A stretch of DNA of 64,000 bases from Streptomyces olivaceoviridis (GCF_014650115.1 NZ_BMUI01000016.1:124001-188000), one strand, 5' to 3'; positions 41,881 to 52,040 are shown, counted from the stretch's first letter. The notes: generated by a model not told the origin, from the sequence alone. Translations and numbers: made by a program.

Positions 41881-44800
41881 TCAGCGTCCCGCCGGCACCG
41901 CCACCCCCATCACCTCCCGGGCGTGGCGGTCCGGAGTCATGCGCAGTTGCCAGGCCTGCCAGCCGGCCTCCAGCTGGACACCGCGCTCCAGCAGCAGGGC
42001 GTACGCCGAGACGTAGTCCTCCAGCTTCTCGTCCCGCAGCGGATGCGAGACGCGGGCCAGCTGGGCCAGCTCCTCCTGGGCGACGGCCGTGCCCACCTCC
42101 ACCCCGCCCGGCGCCGCGTACGGCAGCAGGGTGCAGCGCAGGAAGCGGGCCCAGTCCTCGCCGCGCCGGTCGCCGTAGGACGTGAACAGGGCGAGCGCCT
42201 CGTCGCACAGCGCCAGCGCCTGCTGCGTCCGCCCGTTGCCCGCGTCCACCACGGCCAGCTCCAGGCAGGTCCAGGCCTCGCCGTGGGCGACGCCGATCCG
42301 CTGGAAGTCGGCGCGCGCGTCCACCAGGAGCTGACGGGCGAAACCGGAGTTGCGCAGCGAGCCGGTCCGCGCGGCCCGCTGGTCCCGGGTCGCCCGCGCC
42401 GAGTGGTGCCGGGCGCAGGCCAGGCCGTACACGTCCCGGATCCGGGAGAACATCGTCCGGGACCGCTCCAGGTCGCGCACCGCCTGGTCCAGCTCGCCGG
42501 TCTCCTCCAGCGCCTGCCCCAGGTAGTACAGCGTCCACGCCTCGCCTCGCGCGTCCTCGTTCTCCCGGTGCCGGGGCACCGCCCGGCGCAGGCTCTCCAC
42601 GGCCGCGGACGCGTCACCGGCCACCAGCCGGACCCGGGCCAGCTGGGTCAGCGCCCACGCCTCGCCGCGGGCGTCCTGCGTCCTGCCGTACCGCTCCAGG
42701 GCCGCCCGCAGTTCCGTCTCCGCGCGCGGGACGTCCCCCAGCCGCAGGGCCAGCTGGCCGAGCTGGAAGTGCGCCCAAGCCTCGCCGTGCACCGAGCCGC
42801 CCTCGCGGTGCAGGACCAGGGAGCGGGTGAGCAGGTCCAGCGCCTGAGCCAGCCGGGCCCGGTCCCGCTGGACGGCCGCCAGCGCGTGCATCGTCCACGC
42901 CCGGTCCGTCGCCAGCTCCGGCGCCGCCTGGAGATCCAGGGCCTCCTGGAGCCTGGCCGCCGCCTCGCTGAGGTTGCCCTGGTGGTGCAGCGTGATCCCC
43001 AGCGAGGTCAGCGCGCGGGCCGCCCCCGCGTCATGGCGGGCCTCCCGGTACAGGTCCACGACCGAGGTCAGCGTGGTCCGCGCCGTGTCCAGCTCGCCGA
43101 GCTGCCGGGCCGCGATGCCGGTACGCCACTGCACCGAGCGCACCAGCAGCCCCTGGTCCACCGACTGCGCCAGCTCGCTGATCTCACCGAGCCGGTACAG
43201 GTCGCCGCGCAGCAGGCAGTAGTCGCACAGCGCGCCCAGCAGGTTCAGCACGGCCGCCTGGTCCACGCCCTCCGCCTGCCGCAGGGCCGCCGTGATGAAG
43301 CTGGACTCGTCGTCCAGCCAGCGCAGGGCCTCGTCGAGCGAGGGGAAGCCGTGCGAGCCGAACTGGTTCGACCGCGTCGACATGTTCCCGTCGACCAGGC
43401 GCAGCACCGAGTCGGCCAGCTCCGCGTAGTTCACGATCAGCCGCTCCTGCGCCGCCGCCCGCTCGGCCGGGTCCTCCTCGTCCAGCAGCCGGGCGTGCGC
43501 GAAGGCCCGCACCAGGTCGTGCAGCCGGTAGCGGCTGCCGCGCACATGGTCGATCAGGCCCGCCCGGGCGAGCGCCACCAGATGCCGGGTGGCCTCGGCC
43601 TCGTCGGTGGCCAGCAGCGAGGCTGCCGCCGCCGCGCCCAGCGAGGCCCGGCCCGCCAGGGCGAGCCTGCGCAGCAGCCGGCGGGTGGGCTCCGGCTGGT
43701 CGGTGTAGCGCAGCCACAGCGCCCGCTCCACCGGCTCCACCGGGCCGTACGCGCCCAGGTCCGCGGCCAGCTGCCGGGGTGAGCGCGGGCCCAGCGCCGA
43801 GCCCGCGACCCGCAGCGCCAGCGGCAGCCCGCCGCACAGCTCCCGGACCCGGTCGGCGGAGTCGGCGTCGTACGGCCCCGACGCGTCCTCGGCCGCCGCG
43901 CCCAGCAACTCCTCGGCGCCCGCCGCGTCCAGCGCCCGCACCGGCAGCTCGTGCACCCAGGCCCCCAGCTCCGCGGGCAGGTCGAGGGGGGTACGGCTGG
44001 TCACCAGCACCAGGCTGTCGGACCGCTCCGGCACCAGGGCGCGCACCTGCTCCGGGTCCGAGGCGTCGTCCAGCACGATCGTCACCGGCAGTCCGGTCAG
44101 GTGCCGGTGGTACAGCTCGGCGAGCCGCTTGACCTGCTGGTCGGGGGAGGACCGCTCCCGGAACAGCAGCTGCTCGCGGGGCGCGCCCAGCCGGTTGAGC
44201 AGGTGCAGCAGGGCGTCCCGGGTGGACAGCGGCGCCTCCTCCCGGCTGGCGCCGCGCAGGTCCACCACCACCGCGCCCCGGAAGTGGTCCCGCAGGTCGT
44301 GCGCCGCGCGCACCGCGAGCGTGGTCCGGCCGGAGCCGGGCTCGCCGTGCAGCACCACCAGCGTGGGCCGGGTCTCGGTGGCCGCACGCGCCGCCTGCGC
44401 CCACTGTCTGATCCGCCCCAGCTCCGCCCGGCGTCCCGCGAACGGGCCGTCGGCGTCCGGGAGCTGCCCGAAGGACTGCTCCAGCACCGAACGCCGGCGG
44501 GCCGCCGCGCTCTTGTCCGCGCCGCGCAGCGCCGGGCCACCGCCCTTCTTCCTGGCGCCGGTGGAGGCGCTGAGCACCCGCTGCTGGTCGAGGAACGGGC
44601 GGATGCCCCGCACCTCCAGCGCGGTCAGCCACTGCAACCGCAGCTGCTCCGGGCCGCCGGGCTGGCCGGCCGCGCCCGCGCGGTGGTGGGCGGCGGGCAG
44701 GTGCGCGCCGGCCACCTTCACCACCGTCGCCGCGGCGCCCACCGCGCCCGCGGTGACGCCCGCGCCGAGGGCCGTGCCGGTACCGGTGCCGAGGGTCAGG

Positions 44801-45087
44801 TCGGCCACGGCTGCGGCGACGGCGGCGACCGCCGCGACGAGCAGGGCCGTTCCGGCGCCTTCACGCGCGTACCGCTGGCCGAAGGTCAGCCGGCCGGCCT
44901 CCGCCTCGTCCAGGGCGCGGGTGTATGCCTCGTACTCCTCGCCGGCCGCTCCCGCCATCGTGTCCAGCGCGCCGCGCGCCCGCGACAGCAGCAGCTGACC
45001 GTCGATCCGGCCGCCCGCACGCCGTACCTCCTCCTCCACGGCCCGCACCAGCAGCCGCTCGGCCTCCGCCCGATGACCGTCGCGCAT
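41881..45087 (-). CDS. NB-ARC/STAND protein with TPR repeats and N-terminal membrane region
   Basis: The 1068-residue protein has a helical N-terminus (1-75), two hydrophobic segments (about 79-98 and 104-125), an NB-ARC ATPase (about 200-520), a winged-helix region near 540 and TPR-like repeats (about 620-1000), many with GEAWxxxxLG. The P-loop reads HGEPGSGRTTLA: the usual lysine is arginine (Arg254). Walker B is TIVLDDASDPEQ. STAND proteins switch between closed and assembled states on a signal sensed by the repeats; the effector here could be the membrane segment. No DNA-binding BTAD head is present, so it is not an AfsR/SARP regulator. Confidence 0.88.
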   Translation of the reverse strand: MRDGHRAEAERLLVRAVEEEVRRAGGRIDGQLLLSRARGALDTMAGAAGEEYEAYTRALDEAEAGRLTFGQRYAREGAGTALLVAAVAAVAAAVADLTLGTGTGTALGAGVTAGAVGAAATVVKVAGAHLPAAHHRAGAAGQPGGPEQLRLQWLTALEVRGIRPFLDQQRVLSASTGARKKGGGPALRGADKSAAARRRSVLEQSFGQLPDADGPFAGRRAELGRIRQWAQAARAATETRPTLVVLHGEPGSGRTTLAVRAAHDLRDHFRGAVVVDLRGASREEAPLSTRDALLHLLNRLGAPREQLLFRERSSPDQQVKRLAELYHRHLTGLPVTIVLDDASDPEQVRALVPERSDSLVLVTSRTPLDLPAELGAWVHELPVRALDAAGAEELLGAAAEDASGPYDADSADRVRELCGGLPLALRVAGSALGPRSPRQLAADLGAYGPVEPVERALWLRYTDQPEPTRRLLRRLALAGRASLGAAAAASLLATDEAEATRHLVALARAGLIDHVRGSRYRLHDLVRAFAHARLLDEEDPAERAAAQERLIVNYAELADSVLRLVDGNMSTRSNQFGSHGFPSLDEALRWLDDESSFITAALRQAEGVDQAAVLNLLGALCDYCLLRGDLYRLGEISELAQSVDQGLLVRSVQWRTGIAARQLGELDTARTTLTSVVDLYREARHDAGAARALTSLGITLHHQGNLSEAAARLQEALDLQAAPELATDRAWTMHALAAVQRDRARLAQALDLLTRSLVLHREGGSVHGEAWAHFQLGQLALRLGDVPRAETELRAALERYGRTQDARGEAWALTQLARVRLVAGDASAAVESLRRAVPRHRENEDARGEAWTLYYLGQALEETGELDQAVRDLERSRTMFSRIRDVYGLACARHHSARATRDQRAARTGSLRNSGFARQLLVDARADFQRIGVAHGEAWTCLELAVVDAGNGRTQQALALCDEALALFTSYGDRRGEDWARFLRCTLLPYAAPGGVEVGTAVAQEELAQLARVSHPLRDEKLEDYVSAYALLLERGVQLEAGWQAWQLRMTPDRHAREVMGVAVPAGR

Positions 45088-45326
45088 GTCCCGTCCCCCT
45101 CCGGCGGCAACTCCGTCGCGTACGAGTGTGCTTCGGGGAAGGCGGGATGGCGAGGGGGTGGCGATCAGCGGGGGTGGTGAGGGTTTCGTGTCGACTGCCT
45201 CCGGTCCGGTCAGGTCCCGGAGCCGCGCCCCACGGCGTCGCCGCGGCGCCCGCCGGTCCGGCGAAACCGGGGGCTGCCGTCCGGGCCTGGCGTTCCGCGG
45301 GGGGATCGCTGCGGCAGGATGGGGTC

Positions 45327-47360
45327 ATGCCGAATCGACTGGCCCATGAGACGTCCCCGTACCTGCTCCAGCACGCGGACAACCCCGTCGACTGGTGGCC
45401 GTGGTCCGGCGACGCCTTCGACGAGGCCCGCAGGACCGGCAGGCCCGTCCTGCTGAGCGTCGGATACAGCAGCTGCCACTGGTGCCATGTGATGGCCCAC
45501 GAGTCCTTCGAGGACCAGGCCACCGCCGACTACCTCAACGAGCACTTCGTCAGCGTCAAGGTCGACCGCGAGGAGCGGCCGGACGTGGACGCCGTCTACA
45601 TGGAGGCCGTCCAGGCGGCCACCGGGCACGGCGGCTGGCCCATGACCGTGTTCCTCACCCCGGACGCGGAGCCGTTCTACTTCGGCACCTACTTCCCGCC
45701 CGCGCCCCGGCACGGCATGCCCTCCTTCCGGCAGGTGCTGGAGGGCGTCCAGCAGGCCTGGACCACCCGCCGGGACGAGGTCGCCGACGTCGCCGGGAAG
45801 ATCGTCCGCGATCTCGCCCAGCGGGAGATCGTCAAGCAGGCCGCCGAGGCGCCCGGCGAGCAGGAACTCGCGCAGGCCCTGCTCGGGCTCACCCGCGAGT
45901 ACGACCCGCAGCGCGGCGGATTCGGCGGCGCGCCGAAGTTCCCGCCGTCCATGGTGCTGGAGTTCCTGCTCCGCCATCACGCGCGGACCGGTGCCGAGGG
46001 CGCGCTCCAGATGGCCCAGGACACGTGTGAGCGGATGGCCAGGGGCGGCATCTACGACCAGCTCGGCGGCGGGTTCGCCCGGTACTCGGTGGACCGCGAC
46101 TGGGTCGTGCCGCACTTCGAGAAGATGCTGTACGACAACGCCCTGCTCTGCCGGGTGTACACCCACCTGTGGCGGGCCACCGGCTCGGACCTCGCCCGGC
46201 GGGTCGCGCTGGACACCGCCCAGTTCCTGCTCCGTGAACTGCGCACCGCCGAGGGCGGGTTCGCCTCCGCCCTCGACGCCGACAGCGACGACGGCAGCGG
46301 GCGGCACGTCGAGGGGGCGTACTACGTCTGGCGGCCCGCGCAGCTGCGCGAGGCCCTCGGCGACGACGCCGAACTCGCCGCCCAGTACTTCGGCGTGACG
46401 GAGGAGGGCACCTTCGAGCACGGCCAGTCCGTCCTGCAACTCCCGCAGACGGAGGGCGTGTTCGAGGCCGAGAAGATCGCCTCCGTCAAGGAGCGGCTCC
46501 TCGCCGGCCGGGCGCGGCGCCCCGCGCCCGGCCGGGACGACAAGGTCGTCGCCGCCTGGAACGGGCTCGCCATCGCCGCGCTCGCCGAGACCGGCGCCTG
46601 TTTCGACCGGCCGGACCTCACCGAGGCCGCCGTGGCCGCCGCCGATCTGCTGGTCCGCGTGCACCTGGACGAACACGGGCGGCTCGCCCGCACCAGCAAG
46701 GACGGCCGGGTCGGCCCGAACGCGGGGGTGCTGGAGGACTACGCCGACGTCGCCGAGGGCTTCCTCGCGCTCGCCTCCGTGACCGGCGAGGGCGTCTGGC
46801 TCGACTTCGCCGGACTGCTGCTCGACCACGTCCTGGCCCGCTTCACCGACACCGAGACCGGTGCCCTGTACGACACCGCGTCCGACGCCGAGCAGCTCAT
46901 CCGCCGGCCCCAGGACCCCACCGACAACGCCGCCCCCTCCGGCTGGACCGCCGCGGCCGGCGCGCTGCTGAGCTACGCCGCCCACACCGGCTCCGAGCCG
47001 CACCGGGCCGCCGCCGAGCGGGCGCTGGGGGTCGTGAAGACGCTCGGGCCGCGCGTGCCCCGGTTCATCGGATGGGGGTTGGCCGTCGCCGAGGCGCTGC
47101 TCGACGGGCCGCGCGAGGTGGCCGTCGTCGGACCGGCCCCGGACGACGAGCGGACGGCGGCCCTGCACCTTACGGCGCTGCTGAGCACCGCCCCGGGGGC
47201 CGTCGTCGCCTGCGGCACCCCGGACAGCGAGGAGTTCCCGCTGCTCGCCGACCGCACCCTCATCGACGGCGCGCCCACCGCGTACGTCTGCCGCGGCTTC
47301 GTCTGCGACCTGCCGGTGACGGATCCGGACGCCTTGCGCACGAAGCTGACCGCGCCCTGA
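45327..47360 (+). CDS. Thioredoxin-domain DUF255 protein (YyaL/Spata20-like)
   Basis: This 677-residue protein has a thioredoxin-like N-terminal domain with Cys50-x-x-Cys53 in SSCHWCHVMAHESF and a long (alpha/alpha) barrel resembling glycan-processing six-hairpin folds (KFPPSMVLEFLL, RGGIYDQLGGGFARYSVD, PGRDDKVVAAWNGL). The family is found from bacteria to humans, but its reaction is unknown. Start ATG 45327; the long frame upstream to 44925 overlaps the STAND gene's 5' end and is not used. Confidence 0.9.
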   Translation: MPNRLAHETSPYLLQHADNPVDWWPWSGDAFDEARRTGRPVLLSVGYSSCHWCHVMAHESFEDQATADYLNEHFVSVKVDREERPDVDAVYMEAVQAATGHGGWPMTVFLTPDAEPFYFGTYFPPAPRHGMPSFRQVLEGVQQAWTTRRDEVADVAGKIVRDLAQREIVKQAAEAPGEQELAQALLGLTREYDPQRGGFGGAPKFPPSMVLEFLLRHHARTGAEGALQMAQDTCERMARGGIYDQLGGGFARYSVDRDWVVPHFEKMLYDNALLCRVYTHLWRATGSDLARRVALDTAQFLLRELRTAEGGFASALDADSDDGSGRHVEGAYYVWRPAQLREALGDDAELAAQYFGVTEEGTFEHGQSVLQLPQTEGVFEAEKIASVKERLLAGRARRPAPGRDDKVVAAWNGLAIAALAETGACFDRPDLTEAAVAAADLLVRVHLDEHGRLARTSKDGRVGPNAGVLEDYADVAEGFLALASVTGEGVWLDFAGLLLDHVLARFTDTETGALYDTASDAEQLIRRPQDPTDNAAPSGWTAAAGALLSYAAHTGSEPHRAAAERALGVVKTLGPRVPRFIGWGLAVAEALLDGPREVAVVGPAPDDERTAALHLTALLSTAPGAVVACGTPDSEEFPLLADRTLIDGAPTAYVCRGFVCDLPVTDPDALRTKLTAP

Positions 47361-47418
47361 GAGCCCCGGCCGCCGGCCCGGCGGACCCGGCCGTGGACCG
47401 CTGGGCCGTGAGGAAGCG

Positions 47419-48129
47419 TCAGCGCTTCTTCAGGGCGCGCGCCACGATGGCTTCCAGCTGGTCGTGGTGCGCGCCCTTCCAGTACGCCCGGCCGCAGGCC
47501 GTGCACTGGGCGAAGACGTCGTAGGAGCGTTGGGTGCCGTGCTTGAGCTGGGCGGCGACCTCGTCCTTGGCGGCCTGTCTCAGCAGGCCGTTGCAGGCGG
47601 TGCAGCGGGTCCAGGGGCTCAGGTCGGGGGCGAAGCGGTCGAGGACGTCGTGGAGCTGGTCGTCGGGGCGGGTGCTGTAGACGAACGCGCCGGCCCACAG
47701 TTCCCGGCGGCGCAGCAGGCCCCGGTCACGGCTGAGCATGACCCGCTTCTCGGCCGCCGAACGGGCGGCGAGCGCCGGGTCGCCGATGTCCGTCGACTCG
47801 TACGCCGTGTCCACGCCGAGCAGCCGCAGCCGGCGGGCCAGCGTGCCGAGGTGGACGTCGAGGAGGAAGCGGAGGGGTGCGCCGGGCACCCGCTGGGGGC
47901 GTTCCACCGGCCGGACGACCAGCCGCTCGGCCGGCTTCGGAATGTGCGAGGGCGGGACCTCGCGGCCGTCCACGACCAGCGCGCCGACCTCGGTGAGCGG
48001 TACCCCGAGGGACTCGACGACATGGCCGAGGGACGAGACTCCGTCGGTGACGAGCGTCCGGTGCGGTTTCCGCTGGACGAACAGGGCCAGCTCGGGGGCG
48101 AACTCGACGTGGATCTCGGGACCGTTCAC
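47419..48129 (-). CDS. Mut7-C RNase-domain protein with zinc ribbon
   Basis: The 236-residue protein has an N-terminal ubiquitin-like part (about 5-75) and a Mut7-C PIN-fold domain starting FLLDVHLGTLARRLRLLGVD, with the acidic residues of that nuclease fold (Asp at DVHL, SRDRGLL). A C-terminal zinc ribbon follows, with CTAC and CTAC pairs (RCTACNGLL, QCTACGRAYW). It is predicted to act on RNA. No cofactor partner is evident nearby. Confidence 0.85.
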   Translation of the reverse strand: MNGPEIHVEFAPELALFVQRKPHRTLVTDGVSSLGHVVESLGVPLTEVGALVVDGREVPPSHIPKPAERLVVRPVERPQRVPGAPLRFLLDVHLGTLARRLRLLGVDTAYESTDIGDPALAARSAAEKRVMLSRDRGLLRRRELWAGAFVYSTRPDDQLHDVLDRFAPDLSPWTRCTACNGLLRQAAKDEVAAQLKHGTQRSYDVFAQCTACGRAYWKGAHHDQLEAIVARALKKR

Positions 48130-48162
48130 CCGGTCAGGATGTCACGGGAGCGGTCCGCGGCT

Positions 48163-48804
48163 TCAGGGTTTTCCGGCGGGGAGGCCGTGCTCCAGGACGT
48201 CCAGGGCCCGGTCCAGCAGGTCGCGCAGGTCGTCCTGGAAGCCGTTCTCCGCCCAGGACATGCTGACCTCTATCAGGCCGCCGACGAGGGCCGTCGCGTA
48301 GACGCGCACTTCGAGGCTGTCCGCGGCCAGCCCGGAGCGTTCGGCGAGGGCCGCGCGCAGCAGGCGACCGCTCTCCGACATGCTCTCGACCATCCGGGAC
48401 CGGACGGCGGGGACCTGGACCGCGAGGTGCGCCCGCACCCGCACCGCGTCGGGGTCCTCCGCCATCATCGTGTCGACGGCCTTGTGCACCACGTGCCGTA
48501 CCGAGTCCGTCCACGGCTCTCCCGCGGGCCGGGCGCGCACCTCCTCCGGCGCCAGCGGGTCGTACTCGCCCGTGAGGACGATGTCCTCCTTGGTCGGGAA
48601 GTACCGGAAGACGGTCGACGGTGACACCTCGGCCCGGTCGGCGATCTGGTCGATCGTCGTGGCGTCGTAGCCCTGCTCCTCGATCAGCGCGTAGGTCGCG
48701 GCGCGGATCGCCTCGCGCGTCTTGATCTTCTTGCGTTCACGCAGGCCCAGCTGGGGGCGGTCGGCGGGGGAGAGCGGGGAACGTGCGGGCGTCATGCCGG
48801 TCAT
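48163..48804 (-). CDS. TetR-family transcriptional regulator
   Basis: The 213-residue protein has an N-terminal helix-turn-helix (KTREAIRAATYALIEEQGYD, then ATTIDQIADRAEVSPSTVFRYFPTKEDIV split here by family convention) and an all-helical ligand domain. TetR proteins usually repress a neighbour; the genes around it are a Mut7-C protein on the same strand and, upstream, a gap with no gene, so its target is not evident. Confidence 0.9.
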   Translation of the reverse strand: MTGMTPARSPLSPADRPQLGLRERKKIKTREAIRAATYALIEEQGYDATTIDQIADRAEVSPSTVFRYFPTKEDIVLTGEYDPLAPEEVRARPAGEPWTDSVRHVVHKAVDTMMAEDPDAVRVRAHLAVQVPAVRSRMVESMSESGRLLRAALAERSGLAADSLEVRVYATALVGGLIEVSMSWAENGFQDDLRDLLDRALDVLEHGLPAGKP

Positions 48805-49143
48805 TGTCCGGCATCGGCCGTGGTGGGGGCCACGGCCGGGGACTCCTCCCGCGCCGGGCGGCCGGTGCGTCCGCCGTGCCCGCGAGACGGGCCGAGCCGG
48901 TCCTGGCGGCGACCAGGTGGGCGGCCACCACGGACTCCCCGGCGGTGTGCGCGGCGAAGGCGGGCACCACCGGACAGTGCGCTCGTCGGGGCCGGACAGC
49001 GAGCCCCCGGTGCCGAACGCCTCGGGGCACCCCGAGTTGCTGCCGGCCCGTGGCGGCCCCGAGCTGCTCCGCCGTGGTCGGCAGGGACATGAGAGCGGCC
49101 ACGGCTCGGGTGAGCCGTGGCCGGGGAAGGCGAGGGGGGAGGG
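48805..49143. other. Intergenic region; hairpin near the end of the hemolysin-III gene
   Basis: I see no intact gene. A minus-strand frame near 48805-49090 has some coding-like stretches (SLPTTAEQLGAATGRQQ) but no ribosome site and no family match. A hairpin with 11-bp arms (GGCCACGGCTC, 49097-49107, and its complement at 49112-49122) stands just downstream of the hemolysin-III stop and is its likely terminator. Confidence 0.5.
49097..49122 (-). terminator. Hairpin terminator of the hemolysin-III gene
   Basis: Perfect 11-bp arms with a GGGT loop, about 20 bp after the stop of the minus-strand gene; no T-tract. Confidence 0.7.
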
Positions 49144-49857
49144 TTACGCGTGCTGGTACGCCACCAGCGAGATCCCGACGTAGTGGACGACGAACGCGGC
49201 GAGGGTGAAGGAGTGGAAGACCTCGTGGAAGCCGAACCAGCGCGGTGACGGGTTCGGGCGCTTGATGCCGTAGATCACGCCGCCGGCGCTGTAGAGCAGG
49301 CCGCCGACGACCACCAGGACCAGGACGGCGATGCCGCCCGTGCGCAGGAAGTCGGGCAGGAAGAAGACGGCCGCCCAGCCCATCGCGATGTAGCAGGGCG
49401 TGTACAGCCAGCGCGGGGCGCCGACCCAGAAGACGCGGAAGACGATGCCGGCCGCCGCGGCGGCCCAGATGCCCCACAGCAGCCACTGGCCCTTGGCGCC
49501 GGGCAGGAGCAGCAGGGTCAGCGGGGTGTAGGTGCCCGCGATGATCAGGAAGATGTTGGCGTGATCGAGGCGGCGCAGCACGCCGTCCATGCGGGGGCTC
49601 CAGTTGCCCCGGTGGTAGAGCGCGCTGACGCCGAAGAGGAGGCAGGCCGTCAGGACGTAGATGCCGCAGGCGACGCGGCCTCTGGTCGAGTCGGCGAGGG
49701 CGGTGAGCACGAGGCCCGCGATGAGTACGGCCGGAAACATGCCGAGGTGCAGCCAGCCGCGGAGCCTGGGCTTGACCGGATGCGGCAGGGAGAGCGCCAC
49801 GGGACCACGGCCGGCGGCCGGCGTGTCCGTGGGCGCGTCGGAGGCGGACGCAGTCAT
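49144..49857 (-). CDS. Hemolysin III family (PAQR-like) membrane protein
   Basis: This 237-residue protein has seven predicted membrane helices. It carries the family's conserved pieces SALYHRGNWSPR, RRLDHANIFLIIAGTYTPL, and the C-terminal GFHEVFHSFTLAAFVVHY with the histidines that bind a metal in PAQR proteins. Function in bacteria is uncertain; members are proposed membrane hydrolases or lipid-homeostasis proteins, and few are true haemolysins. The ATG at 49857 gives the normal N-terminus. Confidence 0.9.
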   Translation of the reverse strand: MTASASDAPTDTPAAGRGPVALSLPHPVKPRLRGWLHLGMFPAVLIAGLVLTALADSTRGRVACGIYVLTACLLFGVSALYHRGNWSPRMDGVLRRLDHANIFLIIAGTYTPLTLLLLPGAKGQWLLWGIWAAAAAGIVFRVFWVGAPRWLYTPCYIAMGWAAVFFLPDFLRTGGIAVLVLVVVGGLLYSAGGVIYGIKRPNPSPRWFGFHEVFHSFTLAAFVVHYVGISLVAYQHA

Positions 49858-50136
49858 GGCCGCATGGTACCGACGCTGCCGTAAGTCACTCGTCAATGCA
49901 CGTTCAATCAAGTCATCCGGCAAAAAGTCCTTCAGCTGAACCCAACGTGGACGCAAAGAGTCGTGGTGACCGTGGCATTCCTCACGCCGCTCACTTGTGA
50001 TGCCCTCTGGACAGATGGGCACTAGACTCGGATGATCAAATGAGTGCGGTCGGCACCGGATGAGCAGGCTACGAAGCATCCGGGTCGCGGCCCCCACGGG
50101 GCGAGAACACAAAAAATCCCTCACTTAGGAGCAATC

Positions 50137-51960
50137 GTGGCGCGCGACATCGCGGCTCCCACCGTCGTCCCCACCAACCACCAGGAACTGATCTCGTGGG
50201 TCAACGAGATCGCTGAACTGACGCAGCCGGACAGCGTGGTCTGGTGTGACGGCTCCGAGGCCGAGTACGAGCGGCTGTGCGAGGAACTGGTCGCCAAGGG
50301 AACGTTCAAGAAACTCGACCCGGTCAAGCGCCCCCACTCCTACTACGCCGCCTCCGACCCGTCCGACGTCGCGCGCGTCGAGGACCGGACCTTCATCTGC
50401 TCGGAGAAGGAGGAGGACGCGGGCCCGACCAACCACTGGAAGGCCCCCGCCGAGATGCGGGAGATCTTCACCGGCGACCAGGGCCTGTTCCGGGGCTCCA
50501 TGCGGGGCCGGACCATGTACGTCGTGCCCTTCTGCATGGGCCCGCTCGGCTCCCCGCTGTCCGCGCTGGGCGTGGAGATCACCGACTCCGCCTACGTCGC
50601 CGTCTCGATGCGCACGATGACGCGCATGGGCCAGGCCGTCCTGGACGAGCTCGGCGACCAGGGCTTCTTCGTCAAGGCCGTCCACACGCTCGGCGCCCCG
50701 CTGGAGCCCGGCCAGGAGGACGTCCCCTGGCCCTGCAACCAGACCAAGTACATCTCGCACTTCCCCGAGTCGCGGGAGATCTGGTCCTACGGCTCCGGCT
50801 ACGGCGGCAACGCCCTGCTCGGCAAGAAGTGCTACGCCCTGCGCATCGCCTCCGTCATGGCCCGCGACGAGGGCTGGCTGGCCGAGCACATGCTGATCCT
50901 CAAGCTCACCCCGCCGCAGGGCGAGTCCAAGTACGTCGCCGCCGCCTTCCCCTCCGCCTGCGGCAAGACCAACCTCGCCATGCTGGAGCCCACCGTCTCG
51001 GGCTGGACGGTGGAGACCATCGGCGACGACATCGCCTGGATGCGGTTCGGCGAGGACGGCCGGCTGTACGCGATCAACCCCGAGGCCGGCTTCTTCGGCG
51101 TCGCGCCCGGCACCGGCGAGCACACCAACGCCAACGCGATGAAGACCCTGTGGGGCAACGCGGTCTTCACCAACGTCGCGCTCACCGACGACGGCGACGT
51201 GTGGTGGGAGGGCATGACCGAGGAGTCCCCGGCCCACCTGACCGACTGGAAGGGCAACGACTGGACGCCTCAGTCCGCGACCCCGGCCGCCCACCCCAAC
51301 GCCCGCTTCACCGTGCCGGCCTCGCAGTGCCCGATCATCGCGCCCGAGTGGGAGGACCCGAAGGGCGTGCCGATCTCGGCGATCCTCTTCGGCGGGCGCC
51401 GCGCGACGGCGGTGCCGCTGGTGACGGAGTCCTTCGACTGGAACCACGGCGTCTTCCTCGGCGCCAACGTGGCCTCCGAGAAGACCGCCGCGGCCGAGGG
51501 CAAGGTCGGCGAGCTGCGCCGCGACCCGTTCGCGATGCTGCCGTTCTGCGGCTACAACATGGGCGACTACATGGCCCACTGGGTCGACGTCGCCAAGGAC
51601 AAGGACCAGTCCAAGCTGCCGAAGATCTACTACGTCAACTGGTTCCGGAAGAACGACGAGGGCCGGTTCGTCTGGCCGGGCTTCGGCGAGAACTCCCGGG
51701 TCCTGAAGTGGATCGTGGAGCGGCTGGAGGGCAGGGCCGAGGGCGTCGAGACGCCGATCGGCATCCTGCCGGCGAAGGACGCCCTGGACACCGAGGGCCT
51801 CGAACTGTCCGAGTCCGACCTGGAGTTCCTGCTCACGGTCGACAAGGAGGTCTGGCGCGAGGAGGCCGCGCTGATCCCCGGGCACCTGGACACCTTCGGC
51901 GAGCACACCCCGAAGGAGCTGTGGGACCAGTACCGGGCGCTGGTGGAGCGCCTGGGCTGA
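50137..51960 (+). CDS. pckG: Phosphoenolpyruvate carboxykinase (GTP)
   Basis: The 607-residue enzyme has the GTP-type kinase loop AAFPSACGKTNLAMLEP with the hyper-reactive cysteine, the metal site in ETIGDDIAWMRFG, and the GTP-binding C-terminal part FGGRRATAVPLV. It turns oxaloacetate and GTP into phosphoenolpyruvate, the entry to gluconeogenesis. The GTG at 50137 follows TAGGAG. The 279-bp gap upstream, shared with the divergent hemolysin-III gene, must hold its promoter; I could not pick convincing elements there. Confidence 0.95.
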   Translation: MARDIAAPTVVPTNHQELISWVNEIAELTQPDSVVWCDGSEAEYERLCEELVAKGTFKKLDPVKRPHSYYAASDPSDVARVEDRTFICSEKEEDAGPTNHWKAPAEMREIFTGDQGLFRGSMRGRTMYVVPFCMGPLGSPLSALGVEITDSAYVAVSMRTMTRMGQAVLDELGDQGFFVKAVHTLGAPLEPGQEDVPWPCNQTKYISHFPESREIWSYGSGYGGNALLGKKCYALRIASVMARDEGWLAEHMLILKLTPPQGESKYVAAAFPSACGKTNLAMLEPTVSGWTVETIGDDIAWMRFGEDGRLYAINPEAGFFGVAPGTGEHTNANAMKTLWGNAVFTNVALTDDGDVWWEGMTEESPAHLTDWKGNDWTPQSATPAAHPNARFTVPASQCPIIAPEWEDPKGVPISAILFGGRRATAVPLVTESFDWNHGVFLGANVASEKTAAAEGKVGELRRDPFAMLPFCGYNMGDYMAHWVDVAKDKDQSKLPKIYYVNWFRKNDEGRFVWPGFGENSRVLKWIVERLEGRAEGVETPIGILPAKDALDTEGLELSESDLEFLLTVDKEVWREEAALIPGHLDTFGEHTPKELWDQYRALVERLG

Positions 51961-52040
51961 GCCGCCCACCGATGACCCCGCGGCCGGTCGCCGTGCCCTG
52001 ACCAGCGATCGTCACGACCGGCCGCGGTGAACGACCCACC

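Noticed and set aside
41881..45087. AfsR/SARP antibiotic regulator
   Set aside because: It has the NB-ARC and TPR parts but no OmpR-like DNA-binding or BTAD domain at the N-terminus.
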